Shown: one piece after another, positions 26,484-36,631 of the stretch | Layout of the letters: every line of letters starts with the position of its first letter | Position numbering within the stretch: position 1 is the first letter of the stretch | Origin: Sulfitobacter undariae | Lineage (GTDB): Bacteria; Pseudomonadota; Alphaproteobacteria; Rhodobacterales; Rhodobacteraceae | Assembly (NCBI RefSeq): GCF_014196805.1 | Contig: NZ_JACIEI010000001.1 | Coordinates: forward strand, 616,796-680,795 | Reading direction: 5' to 3' | Length of the DNA stretch: 64,000 nt | The notes under the pieces: model-generated | The model's database searches: none | Told to the model about the DNA's origin: nothing | The model's input: the letters and a program-made list of their open reading frames with translations, nothing else | Translations under genes and position numbers: made by a program

Positions 26484-27860
26484 TTAGGTGATCGCGTCCA
26501 GAATACGCGCCCATGAGCGGATGCCTTTGTGAAAGCTCTCCATGTCGTATTTCTCATTTGGGGAATGGATTTGATCATCGTCTTTGCCAAAGCCGATCAG
26601 CATGGGCGTTGTGTTCAAAATCTTCTGAAAATGCCCCGCAATCGGGATGGAGCCACCGCAGCCGACATAAGCGGCAGGGACTTGCCATTCGTCTGTCAGT
26701 GCTTTGAGGGCTTGTGCAAATGCGGGCGCATCGGTGGAAACACCTGATGCGCGGCTGGCGCCGTGGCTTTTCCATTCTACCGTACAATCGGCAGGCAGCA
26801 TGTCTTCTACCATTTTGCGGAAACTCTCGCGGATTGCCAACGGGTCTTGGTCGCCCACAAGGCGGAAGGAAATCTTGGCGCTGGCCTGTGAAGGCAGGAC
26901 GGTTTTAAAGCCGTCGCCTTGATAGCCGCCGCCGATGCCGTTGACTTCGCAGGTGGGGCGCGACCAGATCATTTCCAGTGGTGTGCGGTCTTGTTCGCCT
27001 GCGGGATCAGACAGGCCGACATCGCCTAGGAATTTGGAGTGGTCAAAGGCCAAACCCTGCCATTGTGCCTCAAGTTCATCGCTGAGCTCTGGAACGCCGT
27101 CATAAAAGCCTGGGACGGTGATGCGCCCTGTATCGTCGTGCAAGGATGCGATGATGCGCGACAAAACGCGCACTGGGTTCATCGCGATGCCACCGAACAT
27201 GCCCGAGTGCAGGTCTTTTTCCGGCGCGGTGATGGTGAGTTCTTCGCCCAGTAATCCGCGTAGCATAGTCACGATAGAGGGAGTGCGGCTTTCAAACATG
27301 CCGGTGTCACAGATCATCGCAAAATCGGCGCGCAACTCGTCTGCGTGTTCTTTCATGAAAGGCACCAATGAGGGGGAACCTGATTCCTCTTCACCCTCAA
27401 AGAAAAAGGTGATGCGGCAGGGCCATTCGCCCTCTACTTCTTTCCAAGCACGGAACGCTTCGAGAAAGGTCATCAGCTGGCCTTTGTCATCGGATGCGCC
27501 GCGGCCACGGATTACCTTGCCGTTTGCAGTATCCTCAATCGCGGGGTCAAACGGATCGCGGTCCCATAGGTTAAGTGGATCAACAGGCTGCACATCGTAA
27601 TGTCCGTAAAACAGGATATGTGGCTTGCCGTTTTCTGGGCCAACATGGCCCACAACCATCGGATGTCCCGGTGTCGGGCGCTTTTGTGCGTCGATGCCAA
27701 GGCTTTGTAGATCAGCCACAAGCCAGTCAGCGGCCTGTTGGCAATCCTCTTTGAACGCGGGATCGGTTGAGATTGACTTGATCCGCAAAAGATCAAGCAG
27801 GCGTTCTGTGGCTGCGGGCAGATCTTTGTCAATCTGGGCAAGGACGGCGTCTAGGGACAT
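26484..27860 (-). CDS. M20 family dipeptidase
   Basis: A 458-residue metallopeptidase of the M20 family that cleaves dipeptides or short peptides with two zinc ions. Metal ligands lie in YGHYDVQP, GASDDKGQ, EGEEESGS and the C-terminal KYDMESF stretch. ATG 27860, with AGGAG just upstream, is chosen over a longer frame that runs into the hemA promoter region. No signal peptide. Divergent from hemA. Confidence 0.92.
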   Translation of the reverse strand: MSLDAVLAQIDKDLPAATERLLDLLRIKSISTDPAFKEDCQQAADWLVADLQSLGIDAQKRPTPGHPMVVGHVGPENGKPHILFYGHYDVQPVDPLNLWDRDPFDPAIEDTANGKVIRGRGASDDKGQLMTFLEAFRAWKEVEGEWPCRITFFFEGEEESGSPSLVPFMKEHADELRADFAMICDTGMFESRTPSIVTMLRGLLGEELTITAPEKDLHSGMFGGIAMNPVRVLSRIIASLHDDTGRITVPGFYDGVPELSDELEAQWQGLAFDHSKFLGDVGLSDPAGEQDRTPLEMIWSRPTCEVNGIGGGYQGDGFKTVLPSQASAKISFRLVGDQDPLAIRESFRKMVEDMLPADCTVEWKSHGASRASGVSTDAPAFAQALKALTDEWQVPAAYVGCGGSIPIAGHFQKILNTTPMLIGFGKDDDQIHSPNEKYDMESFHKGIRSWARILDAIT

Positions 27861-28160
27861 GAGGGGCTCCTGATGGGGTGGAATTTTCGCAGACCCTAAC
27901 ACGGCATTGGCTCTTGTCCAGCCAAGGCGACCGACTGCCTGCAATGTTTAAGAGAGAGGTCAAAGTTCGGGCATTTTGCTCATGATCGCCGCCAGAAATC
28001 AACGGATTCGAGGGCCAATTCCCTGTGTTGCGATCCAAGGCAGCAGGGGGCTGCGACAAAGCGTGCACCTCCGAGCCATTGATCCGCGTGCATTATAGGT
28101 CTATCGGAACATGAAAATCAGTAAAGCACCAGCGCGGTGCCAGCGATGACGGAGATGCGC
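27861..28160. other. Divergent intergenic region between the M20 peptidase and hemA
   Basis: About 300 bases hold the hemA leader and the M20 promoter. I looked for FNR-type TTGAT-N4-ATCAA boxes and found only the half site TTGAT near 28080. There is no convincing small gene here. Confidence 0.5.
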
Positions 28161-29384
28161 ATGACCTATTCGGAACAGCTTGATAAGGCGATTGAACGCC
28201 TGCACGACGAAGGCCGCTATCGCACATTCATCGACATCGAACGCCGCAATGGCAATTTCCCTCATGCGGTTTGGACCAAGCCTGACGGCAGCGAAAACGA
28301 TATCACCGTTTGGTGTGGCAATGATTATCTGGGTATGGGCCAGCACCCTGTTGTGCTTGCGGCTATGCACGAAGCGATTGATGCCACAGGCGCAGGCTCT
28401 GGCGGGACGCGCAACATCTCTGGCACAACCGTTTATCATAAACGGCTTGAAGCAGAGTTGGCGGATTTGCACGGCAAAGAATCAGCGCTGGTGTTTACCT
28501 CGGCCTATATCGCAAATGATGCCACGCTTAGCACGCTGCCCAAACTGTTCCCCGGCCTGATTATTTATTCGGATGAGCGTAACCACGCTTCGATGATCGA
28601 GGGCGTGCGTCGCAATGGTGGTGCCAAGCGCATTTTTCGCCACAATGATCTGGCGCATCTGCGTGAATTGCTGGAAGCAGATGACAGCGATGCGCCCAAG
28701 CTGATCGCGTTTGAATCGATCTATTCCATGGACGGTGATTTTGGCCCCATTGAAGAAATTTGTGACCTTGCGGATGAATTTGGCGCATTGACCTATATCG
28801 ACGAAGTGCATGCTGTCGGCATGTATGGTGCGCGCGGGGCAGGGGTGGCCGAACGCGACCGCCTGATGCACCGTTTGGACATCATCAACGGCACTTTGGC
28901 CAAAGCATACGGCGTGATGGGCGGCTATATCGCGGCCTCTGCGAAAATGTGCGACGCGATCCGATCTTATGCGCCCGGATTTATCTTTACCACATCAATT
29001 CCACCCGCCATTGCGGCAGGTGCTGCGGCCTCCGTTGCTTTCTTGAAACGCGCCCCCGAGCTGCGCGAAAAGCATCAGCAACAGGCTAAGGCATTGAAGT
29101 TGCGGCTCAAAGGGTTGGGCTTGCCGATCATTGATCACGGCAGCCATATTGTTCCCGTTATCGTAGGCAACCCAGTGCATACTAAATTGCTGTCGGACAT
29201 GTTGCTGGAAGAACATGGCATCTATGTTCAACCGATCAATTTCCCAACGGTGCCTCGCGGCACAGAGCGGTTGCGGTTTACGCCGTCCCCTGTGCACGGC
29301 CCGCGTGAGATGGATGCGCTTGTGACCGCAATGGACGGACTATGGGCGCATTGTGCGCTGAATCGTGCCGAAGCTGCGGGATAA
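28161..29384 (+). CDS. hemA: 5-aminolevulinate synthase
   Basis: Condenses glycine and succinyl-CoA to 5-aminolevulinate (C4 or Shemin route), the first step of haem, chlorophyll and cobalamin precursor synthesis. From ATG 28161 it has 407 residues, the same as the Rhodobacter enzyme, and the PLP lysine falls at K248 in [14 protein letters not shown] (28150-28154) sits six bases upstream of this ATG, which decides between four in-frame starts. Other motifs: [24 protein letters not shown] and [11 protein letters not shown]. Confidence 0.97.
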   Translation: MTYSEQLDKAIERLHDEGRYRTFIDIERRNGNFPHAVWTKPDGSENDITVWCGNDYLGMGQHPVVLAAMHEAIDATGAGSGGTRNISGTTVYHKRLEAELADLHGKESALVFTSAYIANDATLSTLPKLFPGLIIYSDERNHASMIEGVRRNGGAKRIFRHNDLAHLRELLEADDSDAPKLIAFESIYSMDGDFGPIEEICDLADEFGALTYIDEVHAVGMYGARGAGVAERDRLMHRLDIINGTLAKAYGVMGGYIAASAKMCDAIRSYAPGFIFTTSIPPAIAAGAAASVAFLKRAPELREKHQQQAKALKLRLKGLGLPIIDHGSHIVPVIVGNPVHTKLLSDMLLEEHGIYVQPINFPTVPRGTERLRFTPSPVHGPREMDALVTAMDGLWAHCALNRAEAAG

Positions 29385-29502
29385 ATCGTCAACATCTCGC
29401 TAAAAAGATTGCGCTATGGTAGAAATTTCACAACAAAGAGAAGAGGCGAATCAATAGATATTCGCTGGGGCATGTGATTTTCAAGAGGACGATAGCATAG
29501 GC

Positions 29503-30780
29503 ATGATCGGGCGTTGGGTCTCTAGAGGCGTGAAACAAGAAGCGGTTGAAACTTCGGGTTTCGACGCGTTTGAACTGCGTCTGGGTGATTTAATGCGCGG
29601 CGAACGTGCTACGCTTGGAAAATCCTTGTTGGACGTTCAGCGTGAACTCCGTATTAAAGCTGGCTACATCGCTGCGATCGAAAACGCCGACCCTGATGCC
29701 TTTGATACGCCGGGTTTCATCGCAGGTTATGTGCGGTCCTATGCGCGCTACCTCAACATGGACCCTGACAAAGCCTTTGCCGCATTTTGCAAAGAGAGCG
29801 GCTTTAGTGTTGCGCATGGCATGTCTGCCGAAGCCTCTGTTGTTAAAAAGCCAACCCGCGAAGAGCGTCTGACCCGTCAGGGGGAAGGCGACATCTTTTC
29901 ACGGCCTGTCATGCCTTTCGCTCCCAGCGGTAATTCGTTTATGTCGCGGATTGAGCCTGCGGCCATCGGTTCAACCTTGGTTCTTGTGGCTTTGATCAGC
30001 GCCATTGGTTTTGGCGGATGGACAGTGCTCAAAGAAGTGCAGCGTGTACAGGTTTCTCCTGTGGATCAGACTCCTGTTGTCTTGTCAGACCTTGATCCTT
30101 TGGAAGCAAACGCTCCGACCCGACAACTCTTGGGGGGCGGTGTGACTGCGCCTGTTGCACTGAATGATACCCCGCGTGTCGAAGCCTTGGACCGTTTGTA
30201 CCGTCCTGCCGCATTGGATGTGCCTGTTTTGATCGCCCGCGATGCGCCGATTGCGTCTTTGGACCCGCGCACAAGCGGCCTGTTCGAAACGAACGCGACG
30301 GTTTCGCGACCGCAAGTTGAGTCTTCTGACAGCTTGTTTGCAGGCGCGATTGACGGTGCCCTTGCCGAAGCACTGGGCGGTGGCGCAGTTGCTACTGCCA
30401 GTCTGAGTGTCCCGCAGGTTCACGCCGGACCCGCGCCAGCGGTGCAGGTTGTTGCCACAGGTGAGACATGGGTGCGGGTGACTGCTGCTGATGGAACAAA
30501 CATCTTTGAAAAAGTCATGCAAAAGGGCGACACATTTGATGTGCCTGCGTTGGAAGACGCGCCCTTGTTGCGTACAGGCCAAAGTGGTGCTGTGTATTTC
30601 GTGATGAATGGTGAATTCTTCGGCCCTGTCGGCGGACGCGGTAGCGTGACATCCAACGTGCCGTTGCAACAGCAGGCGCTGGCTGAGCTTTATGAGCCAG
30701 CACAGCCAGGCAATGACAGCGCACTTGAGACGCTTGTGGCAGAACTGCGTGCCGTTGCGCCACTGCCCATCACTGATTAA
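29503..30780 (+). CDS. RodZ-like helix-turn-helix membrane protein
   Basis: A 425-residue protein with a Cro/CI-type HTH near residues 25-95 (LGKSLLDVQRELRIKAGYIAAIENAD), a single membrane helix at about 154-175, a long disordered linker and a C-terminal DUF4115-like domain (about 310-370, TWVRVTAADGTNIFEKVMQKGD). This is the RodZ architecture, linking MreB to the elongasome. It is 114 bases upstream of ispG, an order seen in other alphaproteobacteria. Confidence 0.85.
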   Translation: MIGRWVSRGVKQEAVETSGFDAFELRLGDLMRGERATLGKSLLDVQRELRIKAGYIAAIENADPDAFDTPGFIAGYVRSYARYLNMDPDKAFAAFCKESGFSVAHGMSAEASVVKKPTREERLTRQGEGDIFSRPVMPFAPSGNSFMSRIEPAAIGSTLVLVALISAIGFGGWTVLKEVQRVQVSPVDQTPVVLSDLDPLEANAPTRQLLGGGVTAPVALNDTPRVEALDRLYRPAALDVPVLIARDAPIASLDPRTSGLFETNATVSRPQVESSDSLFAGAIDGALAEALGGGAVATASLSVPQVHAGPAPAVQVVATGETWVRVTAADGTNIFEKVMQKGDTFDVPALEDAPLLRTGQSGAVYFVMNGEFFGPVGGRGSVTSNVPLQQQALAELYEPAQPGNDSALETLVAELRAVAPLPITD

Positions 30781-30894
30781 CCAATCTACGCTACTGGTTT
30801 ATCGCCAATCCTAAGATATCAGACAGCTTTTCATTGCAGACACGCGATTGCGTGACTAGGTAAGGCATGTCCGAAGTGTACTAGTGAGGCCGAC

Positions 30895-32019
30895 ATGTCG
30901 CTCAACCATATCCGTCCATGGCGCAACATCTATCGCCGTAAATCGCGCCAGATCATGGTGGGGAATGTGCCTGTAGGGGGCGATGCACCGATCACAGTAC
31001 AGACGATGACAAACACGCTGACGACTGACGCACGTGCAACCATCGTGCAAATTCAGGCCGCGGCTGAAGCGGGCGCGGATATTGTGCGGGTTTCGGTGCC
31101 GGATATTGAAAGCTCCAAGGCGCTGAAGGAAATCGTGCGTGAAAGCCCCGTGCCGATCGTCGCTGACATCCATTTCCATTACAAACGCGGGATCGAAGCC
31201 GCCGAAGCTGGTGCCGCGTGTCTACGGATCAATCCGGGCAACATTGGTGACGAAAAACGCGTCAAAGAAGTGATCAAAGCCGCACGCGACAACAATTGCT
31301 CAATCCGTATCGGTGTGAACGCGGGGTCGCTTGAAAAGCACCTGTTGGAAAAATACGGTGAGCCATGTCCCGATGCGATGGTTGAGTCCGGTTTGGATCA
31401 TATCAAAATTCTGCAAGACAACGATTTCCATGAATTCAAGATCAGCTGCAAAGCCTCGGATGTATTTATGGCGGCAGCCGCCTATCAACAACTGGCCGAG
31501 GCCACGGATGCACCGATCCATCTGGGAATCACCGAAGCAGGCGGGTTGATCTCTGGCACAGTTAAATCTGCCATCGGCATGGGCAACCTGCTGTGGATGG
31601 GCATTGGCGATACAATCCGCGTATCGCTCTCTGCTGATCCGGTGGAAGAAGTGAAGATGGGTTTTGAAATCCTCAAATCCCTTGGTCTGCGCCACCGTGG
31701 TGTGAACATTATTTCTTGCCCGTCCTGTGCGCGGCAAGGCTTTGACGTGATCAAAACTGTTGAGGCGTTGGAAAAGCGGCTGGAACATATCAAAACCCCC
31801 ATGAGCCTAAGTATCATCGGGTGTGTGGTGAATGGCCCGGGCGAGGCGCTGATGACGGATGTGGGGTTCACTGGTGGTGGTGCGGGTTCTGGCATGGTTT
31901 ATCTGGCGGGCAAGCAAAGCCACAAGTTAGACAACTCAAAAATGGTCGACCATATCGTCGAACAGGTTGAGGAGCGCGCGGCAAAGTTGGAAGCGGAAAA
32001 GGCAGCGCAAGACGCTTAA
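30895..32019 (+). CDS. ispG: 4-hydroxy-3-methylbut-2-enyl diphosphate synthase (IspG)
   Basis: A [4Fe-4S] enzyme of the MEP isoprenoid pathway that converts MEcPP to HMBPP. The 374-residue protein has the cluster cysteines C275 and C278 in SCPSCARQG and C310 in [10 protein letters not shown], with catalytic Glu317. The TIM-barrel start [10 protein letters not shown] is present. Start ATG 30895. The 3' end overlaps the convergent UbiH-family gene by four bases. Confidence 0.97.
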   Translation: MSLNHIRPWRNIYRRKSRQIMVGNVPVGGDAPITVQTMTNTLTTDARATIVQIQAAAEAGADIVRVSVPDIESSKALKEIVRESPVPIVADIHFHYKRGIEAAEAGAACLRINPGNIGDEKRVKEVIKAARDNNCSIRIGVNAGSLEKHLLEKYGEPCPDAMVESGLDHIKILQDNDFHEFKISCKASDVFMAAAAYQQLAEATDAPIHLGITEAGGLISGTVKSAIGMGNLLWMGIGDTIRVSLSADPVEEVKMGFEILKSLGLRHRGVNIISCPSCARQGFDVIKTVEALEKRLEHIKTPMSLSIIGCVVNGPGEALMTDVGFTGGGAGSGMVYLAGKQSHKLDNSKMVDHIVEQVEERAAKLEAEKAAQDA

Positions 32020-33212
32020 CGCATCCCCAATCCCATTTGCATCAACATCTTCCGCACAGGCGCAGCCCCATAGAGGGCGCTTAGCCCCGCTGCGCGGGCG
32101 TCGCGGGCGATTGTCCCGCTGGCTTGGCTTGCGCGGTTCAACAGATCAATCCCGCGCACCCGCAGCGTTATGTCGCTGTAACGTGCCTTGTGATAGGCCT
32201 CTAGCATCGTCGCATCTCCCAAACCCTCAGGGCGTGCTTGGGCAAGATCCAGCAGGGTTGTGATATCAGTGAGCGACATGTTCAGCCCTTGCGCGCCAAT
32301 CGGCGGCATCACATGGGCGGCCTCCGCGATCAGCGCCACACGTTCGGCATTCAGGCGGTCCGCGTGTTGGGTGATGATCGGCCATGCCTGACGGGGGCTG
32401 ACCAAGGTGAGTGGGCCGAAGTGGTTGCAAGAACGAATGGTCGCGGCCTCTTCAAACATGGTCACCTCCATATCGAGGCGTTCTTGGGCAAGACGACCAT
32501 CATCCATCCACACCACCGCCGAACAAGGCATGCCGTTGTGATCGGGCAGGGGGACAAGGGTAAATGGCCCGCCAGTGCGGTGAATTTCGGTTGAGACGTT
32601 TGCATGGGGCGTCGGGTGGGTCACCGCAAAGACCAAGGCCTTTTGCCCATAGCGTTTGGTTGTCACCGCAATACCAGAGGCTTCGCGCATGGGCGACGTG
32701 CGCCCGTCAGCTGCAATCACCAGCTTTGTATCGATCCGCGTACCATCGCTGAGCGTCACCTTGGCAGCGCTGTCGCGTGTGAACAGCCGTGTGGTACTGA
32801 CGCCGGCGCTGAAATCAACATTATCCAGCAGCGCCAGCCGTAGCAAAATTTCACGTCGCAGCACCCAGTTGGGAAAATTCCAGCCAAAGGGCTGATCCGA
32901 AATTTCGGTGGCGTCGAATTCTTTGGTGACGCGGGGTTCTGCCTCGGAGCCGCCTGCATCAATGATACGCATGACCTGTAAGGGCGCGGCAAGAGGGGCC
33001 AGCGCCTCCCATAGGCCAGCGCGCTCTAACAGTAGTCGCGCAGGTTGCAGCATCGCGGTTGAGCGCAAATCGGCCCCTTTCGCTGTGCCATCTGTAACTG
33101 GGGGCATTGGATCGACGCAGATCACTTTGAAACCCGCCGTGCCAAATGCGGCAGCAGCGGTAAGGCCCGCAATGCCACCGCCAGAAATCAGAATGTCACA
33201 GCTATCGGTCAT
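32016..33212 (-). CDS. UbiH/UbiF-family FAD-dependent hydroxylase
   Basis: A 398-residue flavoprotein monooxygenase likely hydroxylating a ubiquinone-ring carbon. It has the N-terminal GxGxxG-type [15 protein letters not shown], the mid-domain [13 protein letters not shown] (DG motif) and the C-terminal [23 protein letters not shown]-binding block. Which ring position (C1, C5 or C6) cannot be told. It overlaps the ispG stop by four bases and is followed (upstream in coordinates) by the HAD gene on the same strand, 9 bases away, so likely one operon. Confidence 0.88.
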   Translation of the reverse strand: MTDSCDILISGGGIAGLTAAAAFGTAGFKVICVDPMPPVTDGTAKGADLRSTAMLQPARLLLERAGLWEALAPLAAPLQVMRIIDAGGSEAEPRVTKEFDATEISDQPFGWNFPNWVLRREILLRLALLDNVDFSAGVSTTRLFTRDSAAKVTLSDGTRIDTKLVIAADGRTSPMREASGIAVTTKRYGQKALVFAVTHPTPHANVSTEIHRTGGPFTLVPLPDHNGMPCSAVVWMDDGRLAQERLDMEVTMFEEAATIRSCNHFGPLTLVSPRQAWPIITQHADRLNAERVALIAEAAHVMPPIGAQGLNMSLTDITTLLDLAQARPEGLGDATMLEAYHKARYSDITLRVRGIDLLNRASQASGTIARDARAAGLSALYGAAPVRKMLMQMGLGMR

Positions 33213-33221
33213 GGGAACGTC

Positions 33222-33869
33222 CTATTTCACCAGATTTTGCAGGAATGAAGATAGGTCATTTGTATGAAATTGCACATGCGGCACCTCGGCGCGCAAAGGG
33301 GCCACGTGAACAGTACGCATGCCCAGTTCGTGAGGCACAGCCAGATTACGCGGATCATCCTCAAACATCGCTGCCGTGGTTGGGGTGAGATTATCTTGCC
33401 CAAAAATGCTATCAAAGGCAGCGCGTTCGGGTTTGGGCAAGAAACCTGCATGCTCTACCCCGTAAACGGCGTCAAACAATCCGGACAGGCCGCGTGCCGC
33501 TAAAACACGCTCTGCGTAGGGGGCGCAGCCGTTGGTATAGATGATCCGTCGGCCGGGTAGGGCGCGGATGGCATCGGCAAGGACGGGATCAGGCGTGAGG
33601 CTGTCCATCGAGATGTCATGCACATCCACCAGATAAGGTTCCGGATCGACGTCGTGTTCGCGCATCAGCCCCGCCAAAGTGGTGCCATGCGTGTGCCAAT
33701 AATGCGCGCGCAGACGGTCGGCTTCGGCGTGATCCACGCCGAGCGCTTCCATCACCCAAGCCGTCATGCGGACTTCGATCAGGTCGAACAGACGCGCTTC
33801 GGGGGGATAGAGTGTATTATCAAGGTCGAAGACCCAAGTGGAGACATGTGAAAAAGCATTTTGAGGCAT
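33222..33869 (-). CDS. HAD hydrolase, pyrimidine 5'-nucleotidase type
   Basis: A 215-residue HAD phosphatase with nucleophile motif VFDLDNTLYP (about 14-23), motif II IIYTNG and motifs III/IV LPKPERAAFD and FEDDPRNL. It resembles the SDT1/pyrimidine 5'-nucleotidase subgroup. The ATG at 33869 is preferred over a longer frame that lacks motifs. Encoded just ahead of the UbiH-family gene in the same direction. Confidence 0.88.
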   Translation of the reverse strand: MPQNAFSHVSTWVFDLDNTLYPPEARLFDLIEVRMTAWVMEALGVDHAEADRLRAHYWHTHGTTLAGLMREHDVDPEPYLVDVHDISMDSLTPDPVLADAIRALPGRRIIYTNGCAPYAERVLAARGLSGLFDAVYGVEHAGFLPKPERAAFDSIFGQDNLTPTTAAMFEDDPRNLAVPHELGMRTVHVAPLRAEVPHVQFHTNDLSSFLQNLVK

Positions 33870-33975
33870 GGCGTTGTGGTAGGCGCGGCAGAGCACAGGC
33901 GCAAGGGGCGATCAAGGGTAGGCGCGCAAGCAGTCTGGCGCTAAGGTGGCGCAAACATTTATGAAAGGGCCGTTT

Positions 33976-34641
33976 ATGCCCCCCGCTACTGCCCCCTCAC
34001 GTCCTGCCAATACGGACGCATACTCGATGATCCTTGATGCGATTGACACGGGTACCTACCGCCCCGGGGACCGTTTGGTCGAGAGCGAGTTGGCGGAACG
34101 TTTCGGGGTGTCGCGCACGCCTGTTCGCGAAGCTTTACAACGGCTTGAGACGCAATCCTTGCTGGTGCGCGATGGGCGTAGCTTGATTGTGGCCTCGCTA
34201 GATCATAACCAGATGGCTGAACTATATGTGGTGCGCGGAGAACTTGAGGGTCTTGCTGCGCGGCTTGCTGCGCGTAACGCAACAGAGGAAGAAGTGCGCC
34301 TGCTACGCGAGATGGTCGAGGCAGACAATGCGTTGAAAGATAACCCCGCCGCATTGGCGCGGGCGAACAAACGGTTCCACAAGCAGATTCATCTTGCCTC
34401 GCACAATCGTTTTCTGGTGCAACAGTTAGACCTTGTGCATCGGTCTATGGCGCTGATGGCAACAACATCTCTTGCTGTACAGGGGCGCGGCGCGCATGCC
34501 CAACAAGAGCATGATCTGATTGTCTCTGCAATTGAGGCACGAGATGGAGATGCTGCGGATGCGGCCCTGCGTGCCCATATTTCAGTGGCTTTCACCACAC
34601 GCCTCAAACAAGAAGCAGCACGGCGCGAAGCCGAAAGCTAG
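33976..34641 (+). CDS. GntR/FCD-family transcriptional regulator
   Basis: A 221-residue regulator: winged HTH about 15-85 (LAERFGVSRTPVREALQRLE) and an FCD ligand-binding domain with metal-like residues about 100-215. ATG 33976 is chosen because AAAGGG (33963-33968) precedes it by seven bases; 33946 and 33961 are alternatives. It diverges from the HAD gene. The effector is unknown. Its stop overlaps the convergent glycosyltransferase by four bases. Confidence 0.9.
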   Translation: MPPATAPSRPANTDAYSMILDAIDTGTYRPGDRLVESELAERFGVSRTPVREALQRLETQSLLVRDGRSLIVASLDHNQMAELYVVRGELEGLAARLAARNATEEEVRLLREMVEADNALKDNPAALARANKRFHKQIHLASHNRFLVQQLDLVHRSMALMATTSLAVQGRGAHAQQEHDLIVSAIEARDGDAADAALRAHISVAFTTRLKQEAARREAES

Positions 34642-36515
34642 GTCTGGGATTTGACGATGCCATGTTCGGTTTTGTCCCAGTAAAAGGGCTGAAAAATCAG
34701 CTCCTTAATTGCTTTGTAAGCCGCAAGGGCAGCCAAAGGATAATAGAAAGGCAGCGACAGGACATAGATCATCAAGTGTCTGTGTTCTTGTCGCGATACC
34801 GCAAACATCGAGATCATCAGATTGATCGTTTCGGATATAACAAAAAAGAAGATTAAAAAGATCGTAAAGGGCATGCCAAGGGTTGTGGTGATTGGATGCT
34901 CAATCCCTGCCAGTGTGATCCAGAAAGACCATAAAAGGGGTGCACAGGCAAATTGTGTAAATGTCGCCAGAAGCAGCGTTTGTACGCCCATAAACCGAAT
35001 AAAGCCCAACTCCCGCATCAAAGTGGCTGGGGATCGCATGTGCACAAGCCACGTGATTAAGAACCCCTTCAGCCACCGCGAGCGTTGTTTGACCCATGGC
35101 CATGGTTTGCAGTTTGCTTCCTCATAGGTGACGGTCGGGATCAATTCGGTCACATAACCTTGCCGTGCCAGACGCACCCCAAGGTCCGCGTCTTCTGTCA
35201 CGTTATGGGCATCCCAACCGCAGACGTCTTCTAGGATATTGCGGCGGAAAAACAGGGTTGTACCCCCCAGCGGAATGACCAAGCCCAGATGCGCCACACC
35301 AGGTAGCACCATACGCCACCATGTTGCATATTCGATCGTAAAACAACGTGAGAGCCAGTTGGTTCTGGGGTTATAGTAATCCAGAACCCCTTGCAGACAG
35401 GCGACATTTTCGGGAGCGTCTTGGAAACGGGCCACGACTTTTTCAATTTGATCGCTCTGCGGGGCGTCTTCCGCATCCCAGACGCCAATGATTGATCCAC
35501 GGCAAAAATTTAGCGCGTAATTCAATGCACGAGGTTTGGTTTTCAGGTTATCGGCGCAAGGAACATGGATTATTTTTATCCAGCTGGGCAACTGTGTTCG
35601 AGAAAGGGTGTCGCGGGTTACAGTATCGTCTGCTTCCAGCACGAGAACAACTTCTAGCTGTGATTTCGGATAGGTGAGACGTGTCAGCCGTTCTATCAAT
35701 TTGCCTGCAATTTCTTCCTCTTTCAGCAAGGGCACGAGCATTGATACTTTGGGGAGAGGGTAGATTTTCTGAGATGCTATGGCTGGTACAGGGGTCTTGA
35801 GCACACCTTGTGACAATCGTGCGATAAAAGCTGCCAGCTTGAGTGTGGTGCTCATCGCTAAAGTGATACAGGCAAACAGCATTGCGATTGTGATGGTCCA
35901 TGCCGGGGCAAACAACAGTGCAGCAATGAGCGCCACACATAGGGCAATTGCAACGGGTTTGCGCAACGCTGAGTCAGGATTCCAGCTTCGGCAGCTTTGT
36001 GTTGCAGGGACTGATGTGGCTGCCGAACTGGCCAGTTCGGTCCCATATAGGATGCCAGTATGCTCTCTGATTTGTTGCTCATCTACCAAAACGGGGAGCA
36101 GTTTTCGCCCCTTTTTTCCCATGCAAGCTCGCAATCGGTGAAAATCGTCGGGATGGCTGGTTGCGACCATCAACAGATTACCCACCTTGAGCCACGGCAC
36201 ACAGCGATAGGTGAGGCAGAGGCTTGCCGGAAGCATGCGGTTTAACGAGGGGGCGGGGGGATCGACGTTTAGATCGGCAATAGGGATGTTCTGCTGACGG
36301 GACAGAATCTGCAATATCTGAAGCGGCGTCGCTAAACCTTCGGCAATCAATATCTCGCCCAAGGGCGCTTCAACGTGGCGCTGTAGGTTGAGGGCGTGAA
36401 CCAGAGCGTTCTGAGAAATGATGCCAGCGTCGACCATCATCCGGCCAAATGGCTTCCACTCGGGCAGGACGGTCGCAGCTTGAGGATCGGGAAGCCGCAG
36501 GAAGGGGTCGCTCAT
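34638..36515 (-). CDS. GT2 processive glycosyltransferase with N-terminal tandem MshEN domain
   Basis: From ATG 36515 it has 625 residues. Residues 22-74 hold two 24-residue repeats exactly five apart (22-45 and 51-74) of the pattern G-x-x-x-x-x-x-G-[IL]-x-x-x-x-x-[LI]-x-x-x-L-x-x-Q, the c-di-GMP-binding MshEN motif. Two membrane helices (about 187-226) precede a GT2 catalytic domain with EADD (294-297), DAED (347-350), TED (440-442) and the processivity motif QRSRW (477-481), then four C-terminal membrane helices. This predicts a c-di-GMP-gated polysaccharide synthase. E. coli NfrB is a precedent with the MshEN part at the other end. No partner secretin, cellulose or glycan genes are adjacent. 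Confidence 0.85.
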   Translation of the reverse strand: MSDPFLRLPDPQAATVLPEWKPFGRMMVDAGIISQNALVHALNLQRHVEAPLGEILIAEGLATPLQILQILSRQQNIPIADLNVDPPAPSLNRMLPASLCLTYRCVPWLKVGNLLMVATSHPDDFHRLRACMGKKGRKLLPVLVDEQQIREHTGILYGTELASSAATSVPATQSCRSWNPDSALRKPVAIALCVALIAALLFAPAWTITIAMLFACITLAMSTTLKLAAFIARLSQGVLKTPVPAIASQKIYPLPKVSMLVPLLKEEEIAGKLIERLTRLTYPKSQLEVVLVLEADDTVTRDTLSRTQLPSWIKIIHVPCADNLKTKPRALNYALNFCRGSIIGVWDAEDAPQSDQIEKVVARFQDAPENVACLQGVLDYYNPRTNWLSRCFTIEYATWWRMVLPGVAHLGLVIPLGGTTLFFRRNILEDVCGWDAHNVTEDADLGVRLARQGYVTELIPTVTYEEANCKPWPWVKQRSRWLKGFLITWLVHMRSPATLMRELGFIRFMGVQTLLLATFTQFACAPLLWSFWITLAGIEHPITTTLGMPFTIFLIFFFVISETINLMISMFAVSRQEHRHLMIYVLSLPFYYPLAALAAYKAIKELIFQPFYWDKTEHGIVKSQT

Positions 36516-36631
36516 AAAAGGCCAACCTAAAATCAATACCAATTGGGGGCACGATTTCAGGTTAGCCTTAAATTTGTGTTAATTCGAAAAGTGTCGTGGT
36601 GCAGGGCCTCGTTTGATGAGGCCTAAAAGCA

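Noticed and set aside
28075..28110. Possible FNR-type box before hemA
   Set aside because: Only a TTGAT half site is present; the second half does not fit ATCAA at the required spacing.
36605..36626. GGCCTC/GAGGCC hairpin downstream of carA
   Set aside because: Only six pairs and no T run on the carA strand, so not supported as a terminator.
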